Below are positions 1-11,476 of a DNA stretch of 64,000 nt, in pieces. The position numbers and the translations under genes were made by a program. A model generated the notes under the pieces. The model was not told the origin of the DNA. It searched no databases and saw only the letters and a list, made by a program, of their open reading frames with translations. Numbering within the stretch: the stretch's first letter is position 1; the number at the start of each line of letters is the position of its first letter. Source of the stretch: Capra hircus (taxonomy: Eukaryota; Chordata; Mammalia; Artiodactyla; Bovidae); assembly GCF_001704415.2 (NCBI RefSeq), contig NC_030831.1:44438134-44502133 (forward strand), in the 5' to 3' direction.

Positions 1-745
1 TGGCAAGGGACAGGTGATTGAATTTAAGACAAGGTTTGTCCTCACTTTAAAGAAGGATCCAGAAAAGTGATTTGCTACTCAAGGTATTTGTTGTTTTTCT
101 TGTTTGTTTGTTTTTGCTATTTTCCATTCAAGGTAATAAATGATTTAAAACTTTCCTCAACAGTATGATGGAATATGAATGCATTTAATCACAAATGTTG
201 AAAGCAAGAAGAAACCACAAGGGATAAACAAATCCCAGTATCCTCCATTACAGCAAGGAAGCTATGGTGGAGAGTTCTTACATGACCAGTCCAGTATCAG
301 GGGTAGTTAACTGAGCTAGAGTCATAACTCAAATAGTTGAGTGCCCTATTCTCATGGTTCCTTAACTGCATTAGCTAAGGTACCTCAAAGTGCCACAGTG
401 ATCTCACAGGCTTGCTGTAAGATATTCTTAATTTTTAAGGGAAACAATGGTTAACATGAATCAGAAACCATACAAATTACCAACTCAAGGTAGTTCACAA
501 TTTCAAAATTATATTGTATTGAATTCTTTTGATTATATCACACTGAAGTGAAGCTGGGTTTCATCTATTCATGTGATTAAAAGCAAATGCCATACAAAAG
601 TCAGTGTGAAACAGGAAATTCAGATGATATCTAATCTGATTCCAAGGTTTGAATATTTGCATAGGGCCTGACAAGCACACCTATTCCATCAGCAAGTAGT
701 TTTAGTTGGTTGAGAAAGAAATTAAAATAAATATCATTTTCTTCC

Positions 746-779
<34 letters not shown>

Positions 780-1650
780 TATATACTAGCTATTCAAATG
801 GTTACTAAATTATTGGGACATAAATGCAAGCTGTGTGGACCTAAGTACTTCATAAATGGAATGTTGAAGTGTTCCTTTTGACCAAGGAGCTTCATGAAAA
901 AAATTACTAATATACAAAGTTCACCAAGAACCAAAAACTTGAACAACTTTTGCCCTATTTTCTAGTCAGTCAGAAGGGTAGCTTTCTACATGGTTATAAG
1001 ACTGTCTCTTCAGGGCTTCTGAGATTTGGAGCAAGAATCCCCATCTCAACTTCAACAAAGCAGCTTCATTTACCTGCTTTACAATTTGTCCATTTCTATA
1101 GCTTTTGATTTGTGGAAAGGGTTGAGAAGCTGGGGATAAATTAATTGAATCTTCTGGTATGGGAGACAGACTAGATTGGGATTGGAAGGTGATAAAATTT
1201 CTCTGACTAAAAATGTCAAAGTTTGGCACAATAAATTTGCTCCTGGTCAAGGAGATGATGCTAAAAATACAGATCAAAAGAGTACCAGAGAGAGAGTTAA
1301 AAATAGTCCATAGAAGCTCAAGTGGAAACCTTCCCAGGCTTAGCCTCAATTTCCAATTTAAGTTTCAAAGTATCTTTTAGGTTTATCTTAAATCCTGAAA
1401 TGATTCAGGTTCAGACTCATGCTAGCTGACCAATAGGTTGATGTGTTATTCATTTCTGTTGCTAATATTACTATATTCCAAGCCATTTGGATTTGAAACT
1501 TAAGAATTATTTTTGCCTATTTGCTATCTTACTCTCCAGTCATTCAGCCACCAAATCTTAGATATATCACCTGAATCAATTTTGACATCCACCCTTTCCT
1601 TTCCATGGTGATATAACTAGTTGAAACAAGGATGTGGTGCTGGTTTTCTT
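1..1650. other. Non-repeat interval, no gene recognised
   Basis: AT-rich DNA with no transposon signature that I recognise. It holds one TA/CA microsatellite (746-785) and a 127-codon open frame on the minus strand (966-1349) with a hydrophobic stretch near its N-terminus. That frame resembles no family I know, and its length is compatible with chance. I see no splice-flanked exon or promoter-like CpG cluster. Confidence 0.5.
746..785. repeat. (TA)n(CA)n compound microsatellite
   Basis: About nine TA units run directly into about eight CA units, then a short TA run. Compound TA/CA tracts of this kind are common and length-variable in mammals. Confidence 0.9.
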
Positions 1651-4440
1651 GTTGTTCAGTTGCTTAGTCATGTTTAACTCTTTGTGACCCCATGGACTGC
1701 AGAATGCCAGGCTTCCCTGTCCTTCACCATCTCCCAGAATTTGTTCAAACTCATGTCCATTGAGTTGTTGATGCCATCCACACATCTCATCCTCTGTCAT
1801 CCCCTTCTCCTCCTGCCTTCTATCTTTCCCAGAGTCACGGTCTTTTCCAATGAGTCAGCTTTTCCCATCAAGTGGCCAAAGTATTGGAACTTCAGCTTCA
1901 GCATCAGTCCTTCCAATGAATATTCAGGATTGACTTTCTTTAGGTTTGATTTATTTCCCTACTGTCCAAGGGAATCTCAAGAGTCTTCTCCAACACCACA
2001 TTTCAAAAACATCAGTTCTTTGGCACTCATGCTTTTTTATTGTCCAGCTCTCACATCTGTATATGACCACTGGAAAAACCATAGCTTTGGCTACACAGAA
2101 CTTTATTGGCAAAGTAATGTCTCTGTTTTTTAATATGCTGTCTAGGTTTGCCATTGCTTTTTTCCAAGGAGCAAGCATCATTTAATTTTGTGGCTGCAGT
2201 CACCATCCAGTGTGATTTTGGAGCCTGAGGAAATAGAGTCTGTCACTGTTTCCATTGTTTCTCCATCTATTTGCCATTAAGTGATGGGACCAGATGCATG
2301 GTCTTTATTTTTGAATACTGAGTTTTAAGCCAGCTTTTTTACTCTCCTCTTTCACCTTCATTAAGAGGCTCTTTAATTCCTCTTTGCTTTCTGTTGTAAG
2401 GGTTGTGTCATCTGCACATCTAAGGTTATTGATATTTCTCCCCAAAATCTTGGTTCCAGCTTGTACTTCATCCAGTCCAGAATTTCACATGATGTACTCT
2501 GCATATTAGTTAAATAAACAGGGTTGCCATATACAGCCATGACCTACTCCTTTCCCAATTTTGAACCAGTTTGCTGTTTTGTGTCCAGTTCTAACTATTG
2601 CTTCTTGACTTGCATACAGGTTTCTCAGGAAGCATACAGGTTTCTAAGGTGGTCTGGAACTCCCATCTCTTAAAGAATTTTCCAAAGTTTGTTGTGAGGC
2701 ACACAGTCAAAGGCTTTAGCAGAGTCAGTGAAGCAGAAGTAGATGCTTTTCTGGAATTCTCTTGCTTTTTCTATGATCCTACAGATGTTGGCAATCTGAT
2801 CTCTGGTTTGCCTTTTCTAAATTCAGCTTGAGCATCTGGAAGTTCTTGGTTCACATACTATTGGAGCCCAGCTTGAAGGATTTTGAGCATTACTTTGCTA
2901 GCATGTGAACTAGGTGCAATTGTGTGGTCGTTTGAGCATTTTTTAGCATTGCCCTTCTATATGATTAGAATGAAAACTGATCTTTTCCAGTCCTGTAGCC
3001 ACTGCTGAGTTTTCCAAATGTGCTGTCATATTGAGTGCAGCACTTTCCTTTAGGGTTTGAAATAGTTCAGCTGGAATTGCCTCACCTCCACTAGTTTTGT
3101 TCATAGTGATGATTTCCAAGACCCACTTGACTTCACACTCCAGGATGGCTGGCTCTAGGTGGGTAAATCACATTATCTGTGGTTATCCCAATCATTAAGA
3201 TCTTTTTCTAAAATTTTTCTATGTATTCTTGCCATCTCTGCTTAATTTCTTCTGCTGTCTTTTTCTGTCCTTTATTGTGCCCATCTTTGCATGAAATGTT
3301 CCCTTGGTATCTCTAATTTTCTTGATGAGATCTCTAGTCTTTTCCAATCTCCTGTTTTCCTCTATTTCTTTGCATTGTTCACTTAAAAAAAGCTTTCTTA
3401 TATCCCCTTGCTATTCTCTGGAACTCTGCATTCAGATAGGTATATCTTTCCTTTTCTCCTTTGCCTTTTGCTTCTTTTCTTTTCTTAGCTATGTGTAAGG
3501 CCTCCTCAGACAACCATTTTGCCTTTTTGCATTTTTTTTTTCCTTTAGGGATGGTTTTGATCACCACCTCCTATACAATGCTATGAACCTCCGTCCATGG
3601 TTGTTCAGGCTGTCTGTCCATCAGAGCTAATCTCTTGACTCTGTTTGTCACTTCCACTGTATAATCATAAGGGATTTGATTTAGGTCATACCTGAAGAGC
3701 CTAGTGGTTTTCCCTATGTTCTTCAATTTAAGTTGGAATTTTGAAATAAAGAGTTCATGATCTGAGCCACAGTCAGCTCCCAGTCTTTTTTTGCTGACTG
3801 TATAGAACCTCTCCATCTTCAACTGCAAAGAATAAAATCAACCTGATTTTGATATTGACCATCTGGTGATGTCCACTTGTAGAGTCATCTACTGTGTTGT
3901 TGAGAGAGGGTGTTTGCTATGACCAGAAAACTCTTGGCAAAACTCTGTTAGCCTTTTTCCTGCTTCATTTTGTACTCCAAGGCCAAACTTGCTTGTTTCT
4001 CCAGGTATCTCTTGACTCCTGCTTTTGCATTCCACTCCCCTGTTATGAAAATGATATCTTTTTTTGGTGTTAGTTCTAGAAGGACTTGAAGGTCATCATA
4101 GAGCCTTTCAGCTTCAGCTTCTTCAGCATTAGTGGTTGGGGCTTAGACTTGGATTACTGTGCTATTCATTGGTTTGCCTTGGAAACGAACCAAGATCATT
4201 CTGTCATTTTTGAGATTGCACCCAAGTAGTGCATTTCAGACTCTTTTGTTGACTGTGAGGGTTACATCATTTCTTCCGGGGGATTCTTGCCCACAGTAGT
4301 AGATATAATGGTCATCTGAATTAAATTTGCCCCTTCCTTTCCATTTTAGTTCACTGATTCCTAAAATGTCAATGTTTGCTCTTGCTGTCTCCTGTTTGGC
4401 CACTTCTAATTTACCTTATTTCATGGAACTAATATTTCAG
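1651..4440 (-). mobile_element. BovB (RTE) LINE, main part of copy 1
   Basis: A nearly full-length antisense BovB. The 3' end is at 1651, starting with the GTTGTTCAGTTGCT form of the tail. Reading leftward, the minus strand passes through endonuclease, linker, reverse transcriptase and C-terminal domain. Recognisable decayed peptides include the SDHEL endonuclease motif (about 3750-3765) and the RT-linker at 3379-3567. Many stops and frameshifts make it non-coding. It is split at 4440 by a sense BovB fragment and resumes at 4841. A 20-bp-period duplication lies at 2612-2651. Confidence 0.93.
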
Positions 4441-4833
4441 GAAAGCTGAACACCGAAGAATAGATGCTTTTGATTTGTGGTGTTGGAGAAGACTCTTGAG
4501 AGTTCCTTGGACTGCAAGGAGATCCAACCTGTCCATCCTAAAGGAGATCGGTCCTGGGTGTTCATTGAAAGGACTGGTGTTGAAGCTGAAACTCCAATAC
4601 TTTGGCCACCTGATGCGAAGAGCTGACTCATTTGAAAAGACCCTGATTCTGGGAAAGATTGAGCGCAGTAGGAGAAGGGGAAGACAGAGGATGAGATGGT
4701 TGGATGACATCACCGACTCAATGGACATGGGTTTGGGTGGACTCCAGGAGTTGGTTATGGACAGGGAGGCCTGGTGTGCTGTGGTTCATGGGGTTGCAAA
4801 GAGTCAGACACAACTGAGTAATGAACTGAACTG
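4441..4833 (+). mobile_element. Nested BovB 3' fragment (sense)
   Basis: A 5'-truncated sense copy of the BovB 3' end, reading in the C-terminal domain (positions 4475-4834: WCWRRLL, then FGHLMRRADS, then RQRMRWLDD) and ending in the ACTGAACTGA tail. It sits inside the antisense BovB of 1651-5048. The host sequence resumes after it, and similar AT-rich words flank both sides (about 4431-4440 and 4834-4843), consistent with a target-site duplication. Confidence 0.9.
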
Positions 4834-4840
4834 AATTTTT

Positions 4841-5048
4841 CCAGTTCCTATGTAATATTGTTCTTACAGCATCAAACTGCCTTCACCACCAGACACATCC
4901 ACAGTTGGGTGTTGTTTCTGCTTTGGCTCAGCCTCTTCCTTCCTTCTGGAGCTATTTCTCTGGTGTTCTCCAGTAGCATATTGGACACCTACTGACCTGG
5001 GGGCTTTTTCTTTCATTGTCATGTCTTTTTGCCTCTTCTTACTATTCC
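4841..5048 (-). mobile_element. BovB copy 1, 5' region
   Basis: Continuation of the 1651-4440 BovB after the nested insertion. It carries the BovB 5' leader in antisense, including the stretch equivalent to 'cacctactgacctgggg' (4987-5003). The element appears to end near 5048, where a Bov-tA has inserted. Confidence 0.85.
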
Positions 5049-5258
5049 GGTGACTCAGAGGGTAAAGCGTCTGCTTACAGTGCGGAAGACCTGGATTCGA
5101 TCCCTGGGTTGGGAAGATCCCCTGGAGAAGGAAATGGCAACCCACTCCAGTACTCTTGCCTGGAAAATCCCATGGACAGAGAAGCCTGGTAGGCTACAGT
5201 CCATGGGGTCACAAAGAGTAGGGCATGACTGAGCGACTTCCCTTTCCCTTTCCCTTTA
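5049..5258 (+). mobile_element. Bov-tA SINE
   Basis: tRNA-like head with an A-box-like GACTCAGAGGGTAAAGCG and B box GATTCGATCCC (about 5094-5104), then the BovB-derived body ending at GACTGAGCGACTTCC, then a pyrimidine hexamer tail (TTTCCC units, 5237-5258). TTACTATTCCGG on the left (5039-5050) and TTACTATTCTGG on the right (5257-5268) form a 12-bp target-site duplication with one mismatch. Confidence 0.93.
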
Positions 5259-5268
5259 CTATTCTGGT

Positions 5269-6358
5269 TATACATATTGGTTTTGGTTTAGCCAAGAGAA
5301 ATGATGGCTTTTCTGAAGGCACATAGCTAGTAATAAGAGTAGAATAAAGAAGGACAGTATTGGTATCATCTACATGGAAGTGATATTTGAAGCACAAAAG
5401 AGAAGGTGAAAAAGAAAATTCAGGAGAACATGTATAATAGCAGCATGAGAAAGAGTGACTCCATCAGAAAGGACAGAAAACCAGTCACCAAGAGAGAATT
5501 ATCATATATTCTGGGATCACAGTCACTAAATGATGAAAGAGGGCAGGAAGCAAAGGGTTGACTATTAAGTATCAAACTGTGTTCTTGTATTATGATAGCC
5601 AAGGGGAAAAGAAATGATTTAAAATAAAATTGCTGGTGTCTAAAAAAAGCTATCATACAATTGAAGACAGAACACATTCATAGAACAGTTTAAGAGTAAT
5701 GCAGGAGCAGTGTCATCTTAAAGGCAAAATAACTATTCTTTGTAGCCAATAGAAGAGAATAAAATGCAATAATTTAAGGTTTATATTTTTTCTACATTCT
5801 TATTAGGTTTATTACTTGAGCTACTTAGAAGCTACTTACAAACTGTGCTTAAGGTATGTATTTTGATGATGATAATATCTATGGAAATTTACCATATAAT
5901 TACACAATTGAGTTTCAAAAAGGACATGAAATGATAATAGTTACCAGTTCTCTATAGATCCTGCAATTCAGACACTACAATTGATGGCTTATAAGCTACT
6001 TCTAAACTGTAGGCATCACTCTTTGGCACAAACATCACTGGTTTTAATTTTTAATTTTTATTTTGAACCTCTTACCAACAATTCAAAATTAGTTAAAATC
6101 TCTATTTATAACTTCCCTTAAACAATCAGAAGTTGTTTCTGTCATGGATCCAACATTCTGGTGTAGCAACAATTAGCTGCAACTGCATCATATTTGTTCC
6201 CTTGCAGAAGGCTCAGTGAGGCCTGATTACTCATTGGTATCTCAAACCTAGCTCCTATAGGTATAATGATTTGCAAGCCTGCTACAGTACAAGGTGCATG
6301 TTTTACATGTGAAGAGCATCCTGGGCCGCAGAGTGACAAAAGAGACTTGCTCAAAACC
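5269..6358. other. Non-repeat interval
   Basis: AT-rich sequence with only short open frames. No gene, RNA or repeat recognised. Confidence 0.5.
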
Positions 6359-6368
6359 CATGGGTTAC

Positions 6369-6570
6369 AGGGATTTCCCAGGTGGTGCTAGAGCTAAAGA
6401 GCCCACCTGCCAATGCAAGTGACGTAAGAGACGCAGGTTCAATCCCTGGGTCAGGAAGAACCCCTGGAGAAGGACAAAGCAACACACTCTAATATTCTTG
6501 CCTGGAGAATCTCATGGACAGAGGCTGGTCCATAGCATCCAAAGAGACAGACACCACTGAAGTGACTTAG
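6369..6570 (+). mobile_element. Bov-tA SINE (diverged)
   Basis: Diverged Bov-tA: head with GGTTCAATCCCTGG B-box region (about 6437-6450), BovB-like body, ending near AAGTGACTTAG. Flanked by CATGGGTTAC (6359-6368) and CATGGATTAC (6571-6580), a 10-bp target-site duplication with one mismatch. Confidence 0.9.
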
Positions 6571-6580
6571 CATGGATTAC

Positions 6581-7739
6581 TAGAAACAGAAATAGCCTTG
6601 ATTTATAATCTTTCAACCAGATCTCTTACATTGGAATCTATAGAAGTAGAATATTGTCCAATATGGCACACTAGGAAAGGTCCTAAAAGGGAAATCTATT
6701 TCCGGGTCTTTTGCTTATCATTGGATTGCCTTTGGCAAGTCTATCCAATTCCTCTCTTCTATGCAAGTATGGTAATGCCCTACTTACTTTGTAGGACTGC
6801 AGATTTAAAAGCTAAAGTGTATTTTTAATATTCTCTAAAAATAAGGAAAACAATAATTTTTAAAAACTGAAATTAGCCAAAAGTCATGAGTTCTAGGCCC
6901 AGTTCCTCCACAAGCCAGTTGCATGAATTTTCACAAGTTTCTTAAACTCTAGTTTCAATCACAAATATTATTTTATTTCCCATGATTTTTGCAAAATTAA
7001 TCTCATTCATCATTTTTTTAAATGTTTTTCTTGAATTAAAACCTTTATTACTTGGGCCAAACCCAACAATGAATTAAACTAATAGAGAATGAAAATGGAC
7101 AATTGAGCTGGGCCTACTTTATGTGCATGTCAGAGGCACATGGAGATGTTGATGAGGTACTTTCATTTGAAATCTCAGCACCCCCTTCTTTGGCACCAAA
7201 CATATCTCATCAAGATTAGAGGTCCAGAGCAGAGCTAAGAGAGGAAAAGCAGAGATATAAATGACTGGAGAAGTGCTTCCAGGGCGCTGAGTCAGCCAAA
7301 ACAGAGTCTCCTGCTGAGCTCAATGGATCTTTTCTCATTTGCCTGGAGCATTGACTGGAGGTTGCTTTGGCAGTGCCTGCTGGGCAGACAATTTTTAGTC
7401 CATTGATTCATTTGAGCTAGGCAGTTTGCCCTAACACTTAGGCACTCAGACAAAAATGCCCTTAATCACTGGCAAACCCTGGGATGTAGAGAGCGCCAGT
7501 GGCTCAATCAGCATCTTGGGGCTGCCCGTGGGAAAGGAGGGTCTAGAAAGCACGGGGTGCCAGTCACTGAGACTTCGCAGAAGTCAAGGATTACTTTTGC
7601 AAGTCAAAACTCTAGAGAATTCCTGATTTGGGAGTCAGGAACATTCTAATTTAAGAGCACTGTACTCTTTCCTTGTCTTCAGTTAAACACTGGTCCCCTC
7701 TGCAAGTTCTCATGATCTACGCTGGACTGACTGCTAATT
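6581..7739. other. Mostly non-repeat interval
   Basis: No gene recognised. 6885-6965 loosely resembles the core of a MIR SINE (order of motifs like 'agttcc..ccac..agttgcatgaatttt..cttaaact') but is too diverged to call firmly. The rest is unremarkable. Confidence 0.45.
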
Positions 7740-8215
7740 CTCCCAGCTGTGCCTGCCCCAAGAAGCTTTCCCTGACCTCCCTCTTTCTCCTTATTGGGAT
7801 CAGGCCCTGATACTTCTCAAAACCTTGCTGACTTACCACTATTATATTACCATCACAGCAAATTTTAATTGCCTTTTTTCTTATATCTCCTCAGTAAGAT
7901 TCTTATATGAGACCAATAACATCTATTTAATTTCCAATCTCTAGCACCTAGCTAGCCACTCCAATATTCTTGGGCTTCCTGGTGGCTCAGCTGGTAAAGA
8001 ATCCGCCTGCAATGTGGGAGACCTGGGTTTGATCCCTGGGTTGGGAAGATTCCCCTGGAGAAGGGAAAGGCTACCCACTCCAGTTTTCTGGCCTGGAGAA
8101 TTCCATGGACTACAGCCCATGGGGTTGCAAAGAGTCGGACGTGACTGAGCGACTCTCACTTTTCAGCACCTAGCATAGTGCCTATCATATGGAGCACCCT
8201 TAAATCCTTATAGGA
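7740..8215 (+). mobile_element. LINE L2 3' fragment, split by a SINE
   Basis: Two L2 3'-end motifs are visible: AAGAAGCTTTCCCTGACCTCC (about 7760-7780) and, reading across the SINE, CTCTAGCACCTAGCATAGTGCC. The Bov-tA at 7953-8164 sits inside the second motif and duplicates AGCACCTAGC. L2 is an ancient mammalian LINE, so the divergence is expected. Borders are approximate. Confidence 0.6.
7953..8164 (+). mobile_element. Bov-tA SINE with extra 5' segment
   Basis: A well-preserved Bov-tA starts at about 7971 (GGGCTTCCTGGTGGCTCAG) with B box GGTTTGATCCC. Exact 10-bp target-site duplication AGCACCTAGC at 7943-7952 and 8165-8174. Between the left duplication and the normal SINE start are 18 extra bases (7953-7970) containing CCACTCCAATATTCT, which is an internal Bov-tA segment. 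Confidence 0.92.
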
Positions 8216-8223
8216 TTATGGAG

Positions 8224-8300
8224 GCAAAGGGCGGGGGAAGGAAGGCAGGAAGGAAGAGAGGGGGAAATGGGAGGGGGAAAGGGAAGGGACAGAGGCAAAG
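8224..8300. repeat. Purine-rich (G/A) low-complexity tract
   Basis: Almost pure purine on the + strand with GGAAGG and GGGGAAA units. Simple low-complexity DNA. Confidence 0.85.
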
Positions 8301-8804
8301 GTAACTATGCTGATGAAGTGAGCCAAAGGTTGACTGAGGAAGTAAAATGGTGCATCCAAGTTGGTGACCAACACCCCAAAGGCAGTGTTAATAGGAGAAT
8401 ATAGTGCCTCAATAGTCAATACTGTAAGTTGGAGGAAAAACCAATTCTTGAACTGAGAGTCGAAAACCTCAATTTTACTTTTGACTTTACCGGAGATTGT
8501 TTGTCTCTACTACCACAATGAAAAAACTAGAACTACTTCCTCTTATCAATTAATGTTTTCTTTGTCTATCCACACCTGAGGCCAGATGACTCAAATAGGA
8601 AAAATGAAAATAAAATGTTATCTGCTTCATGTATGAATATGACTTCATGCTGTAAGTAAAATGTCTTCATGAATGAAGAATTCCTGTAACACAGAGCTTA
8701 CATCACATTTTAATAATAACTATAAGGGTGCCTTAAGCAGATAGAATATCATAGAAAGTCCTCAAAACATACACATGTTGGATTTTTATGAGATTTTCTT
8801 AAGA

Positions 8805-8895
8805 AAAGCCCATAAGATAGGATAGCCCCAACTTACAGATGGTCAAAGTGAGACTCATTGGAATTAGGTGACTTGTTCAAGTTTATATACCTGGT
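8805..8895 (+). mobile_element. MIR SINE fragment
   Basis: The core order 'ATAGCCCCAACTTACAGATGG', 'GTGAGACTCA', 'TTAGGTGACTTGTTCAAG' matches the conserved MIR core (attatccccattttacagatg / ctgaggctca / gtgacttgcccaag). Ancient and diverged. Confidence 0.65.
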
Positions 8896-9079
8896 AAGCA
8901 TCTAGAAGAATGGTAAGCACAAAGTAAGTACAAAAATACTTATAAAAACATAGTGCTGGAAAAATCTAATGCATAAGCAAATTCAAGTTCTTACATACTT
9001 CAGGAAGCTTTTCTGACAGAAGGATATACCTAACAACTGACAATTACTTAAATCTTTTTTGATTAATCTTTCATCTCAG

Positions 9080-9228
9080 GAGCCAGTTTGCTCATTGTAT
9101 AACAGAGATAATAATTAACACATATTTCCTAGCTTTTGTAAAGATGAAATAGGTAATGTATGTTTGTAAATCACTTAGCAAGGACAATTTCTGGCACATA
9201 GCAAGTATTCAGTAAATGTTAATTCTTA
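9080..9228 (-). mobile_element. MIR SINE fragment
   Basis: Antisense MIR: 'GAGATAATAATTAACACA', 'TGTAAATCACTTAGCA', 'CTGGCACATAGCAAGT', 'CAGTAAATGTTAATTCTTATT' follow the order of the reverse-complement MIR consensus. Confidence 0.75.
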
Positions 9229-9982
9229 TTACTCATATGCTATAGTTTTAATTAGTTTACTTTTGTTTTGGTTTTTTATTTTTTTGCCTTTCTTGGATCC
9301 TCTTTAGCTCCTTGCATCTTTTTGCTTCAGACTCTTTCACTTCTTCAGGTGCACAGAGGGAAATTTATTTTCATGATTATCTAAATCATCCTCAGTAAAG
9401 TGGAAATTGTTGGTCTTAATCTCTCTGCATCATAGAAATTTAAATATGTAATTAATTGAGTATGCCCGAGTCAAAGACAAAGTTTTCTGAGAATGCTAGA
9501 TTATTTTCTCCCAGAATTTGAACAAAACTTGTTAGCTTCCCATTTCAACAGCATGGGCTGTGTGATATCTAATCCTAAAAATGTAGATGAAATTCTTGTA
9601 AAATAAAGTTTTATATTGATTACTCACCATTGCTTAGAAAATTCTGATTTTAAGTATATTACATAAAATGCCTTATTATTTTAGCAAATTCTCTAAGTGA
9701 GCATGACCCATAATGTGGCAAGAACATCCATTGGAATGCAGAAAAAATTTGGAATTTTAACTTTTATATTAATGTAATATCTTCTATTTGAACAGCTATC
9801 TTTGGAAGGTTTTTAATGTCCATAATAATGTTACTGCAATTTCAAATGTATAGAATGTATTAATAAGTTTACATATATTTGATGTCTATGATCATAATCT
9901 TATAATTAACACATATAATCAAGAAGGTTGTAGAATCTTATACAAAGCCTAAGATTAGTGGGTGTTTTAAAAGTGCTGTGTT

Positions 9983-10565
9983 GCACTGTTTATAATAGCC
10001 AGGACATGGAAGCAACCTAGATGTCCATCAGCAGACGAATGGATAAGAAAGCTGTGGTGCACATACACAATGGAGTATTACTCAGCCATTAAAAAGAATA
10101 CGTTTGAATCAGTTCTAATGAGGTGGATGAAACTGGAGCCGATTATACAGAGTGAAGTAAGCCAGAAAGAAAAACACCAATACAGTATACTAACACATAT
10201 ATATGGAATTTAGAAAGATGGTAATGATAACCCTGTATGTGAGACAGCAAAAGAGACACAGATGTATAGAACAGTCTTTTGGACTCTGTGGGAGAGGGAG
10301 AGGGAGAGGGTGGGATGTTTTGAGAGAATGGCATTGAAACATGTATAATATCATATAAGAAATGAATCACCAGTCTAGGTTCGATACAGGATACAGGATG
10401 CTTGGGGCTGGTGCACTGGGATGACCCAGAGAGATGGTATGGGGAGGGAGGTGGGAGGGGGGTTCAGGATTGGGAACACGTGTACACCCGTGGTGGATTC
10501 ATGTCAATGTATGGCAAAACCAATACAGTATTGTAAAGTAAAATAAAAACATAAATAAATAAAAC
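9983..10565 (+). mobile_element. L1 3' end (ruminant L1), 5'-truncated
   Basis: Contains the last ORF2 codons (TMEYYSAIKKN-like peptide, decayed) and the ruminant L1 3' UTR ending in an A-rich tail with AATAAA-like words. Flanked by TGCTGTGTT at 9974-9982 and 10566-10574, an exact 9-bp target-site duplication that extends to 14 bp with one mismatch. A classic 5'-truncated insertion. Confidence 0.95.
10290..10314 (+). other. G-quadruplex motif in L1 3' UTR
   Basis: Five GGG runs separated by AGA, AGA, AGA and T. This fits the canonical G-quadruplex pattern. A second G-rich cluster (GGGG A GGG AGGT GGG A GGGG) lies at about 10441-10462 in the same element. G-rich 3' UTR tracts are known in mammalian L1. 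Confidence 0.8.
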
Positions 10566-11070
10566 TGCTGTGTTTATTCTTCAGTCACTAAGTCGTGTCT
10601 GACTGACCCCATGCACTGCCGCACACCAGGCTTCCCTGTCCTTCATTATCTCCCAGAGTTTGCTCAAACTCATGTTGATTGAGTTGGTGATGCCATCCAA
10701 CTATCTCATCCTGTTTCCCCCTTCTCCTTCAGTCCTCGATCTTTCCCAGAATCAGGGTCTTTTCCAATGAGTCAGCTCTTCGCATCAGGTGGCCAAAGTA
10801 TTGGAGCTTCAGCTTCAGCAGTCCTTCTAATGAATATTTAGCACTGATTTCCTTTAGGATTGACTGGTTTGATCTTCTTGCAGTTCAAGAGACACTCAAG
10901 AGTCCTCTCCAGCACCATAATTCAAAAGCATCAGTTCTTTGACGCTCAACCTTTATGGACCTTTATGGTCCAATCTTATATCCGTACATGACTACTGGAA
11001 AAACTATAACTTTGACTGTATGAACCTTTGTTGGTAAAGTGATGTCTCTGCTTTTTAATATGCTGTCTAG

Positions 11071-11125
11071 GGGTAGCACAGGGTCGGACACGACTGAAGC
11101 AACTTAGCAGCAGCAGCAGCAGCAG
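11071..11125 (+). mobile_element. Very short BOV-A2-type 3' fragment with (AGC)n
   Basis: Only the SINE 3' end (GGTCGGACACGACTGAAGCAACTTAGC) and an (AGC)6 tail are present, breaking the BovB words CTGTCTAG and GTTTGTCATAG. (AGC)n is the usual tail microsatellite of bovine A2-type SINEs. Confidence 0.85.
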
Positions 11126-11476
11126 GTTTGTCATAGCTTTGCTTCCAAAGAGCAAATGTCTTTTAATTTCACTACTTTCTGAAATGATTTTGGCACCCAA
11201 GAAAATAAACTGTTGCTGTTTCCAATTTTTCCCCATCTACTTTCCATGAGTGATGGGACTGGATGTTATGATCTTAGCTTTTTGAATGTTGAGTTTTAAG
11301 CCAGTTTTTCAACTGTCCACTTTTACGCTCATCAAGAGGCTCTTTAGTTCCTCTTCACTTTCTGCCATTAAAGCGATATCATCTGCATATCTGAGCTTGT
11401 TGATATTTCTTCCAGCAATCTTGATTCCAACCTGTGAGTCATCCAGCCCAGCATTTCACATGATGTACTCTGCATA

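Larger units (their letters stand above)
8301..9973. other. Non-repeat interval with two MIR fragments
   Basis: Apart from two MIR remnants (listed separately) this is AT-rich sequence with no recognised gene. Open frames are short. Confidence 0.5.

Noticed and set aside
1684..2133. A 149-codon plus-strand protein gene
   Set aside because: It is the antisense strand of a BovB 3' end. Near-identical peptides occur antisense to other BovB copies.
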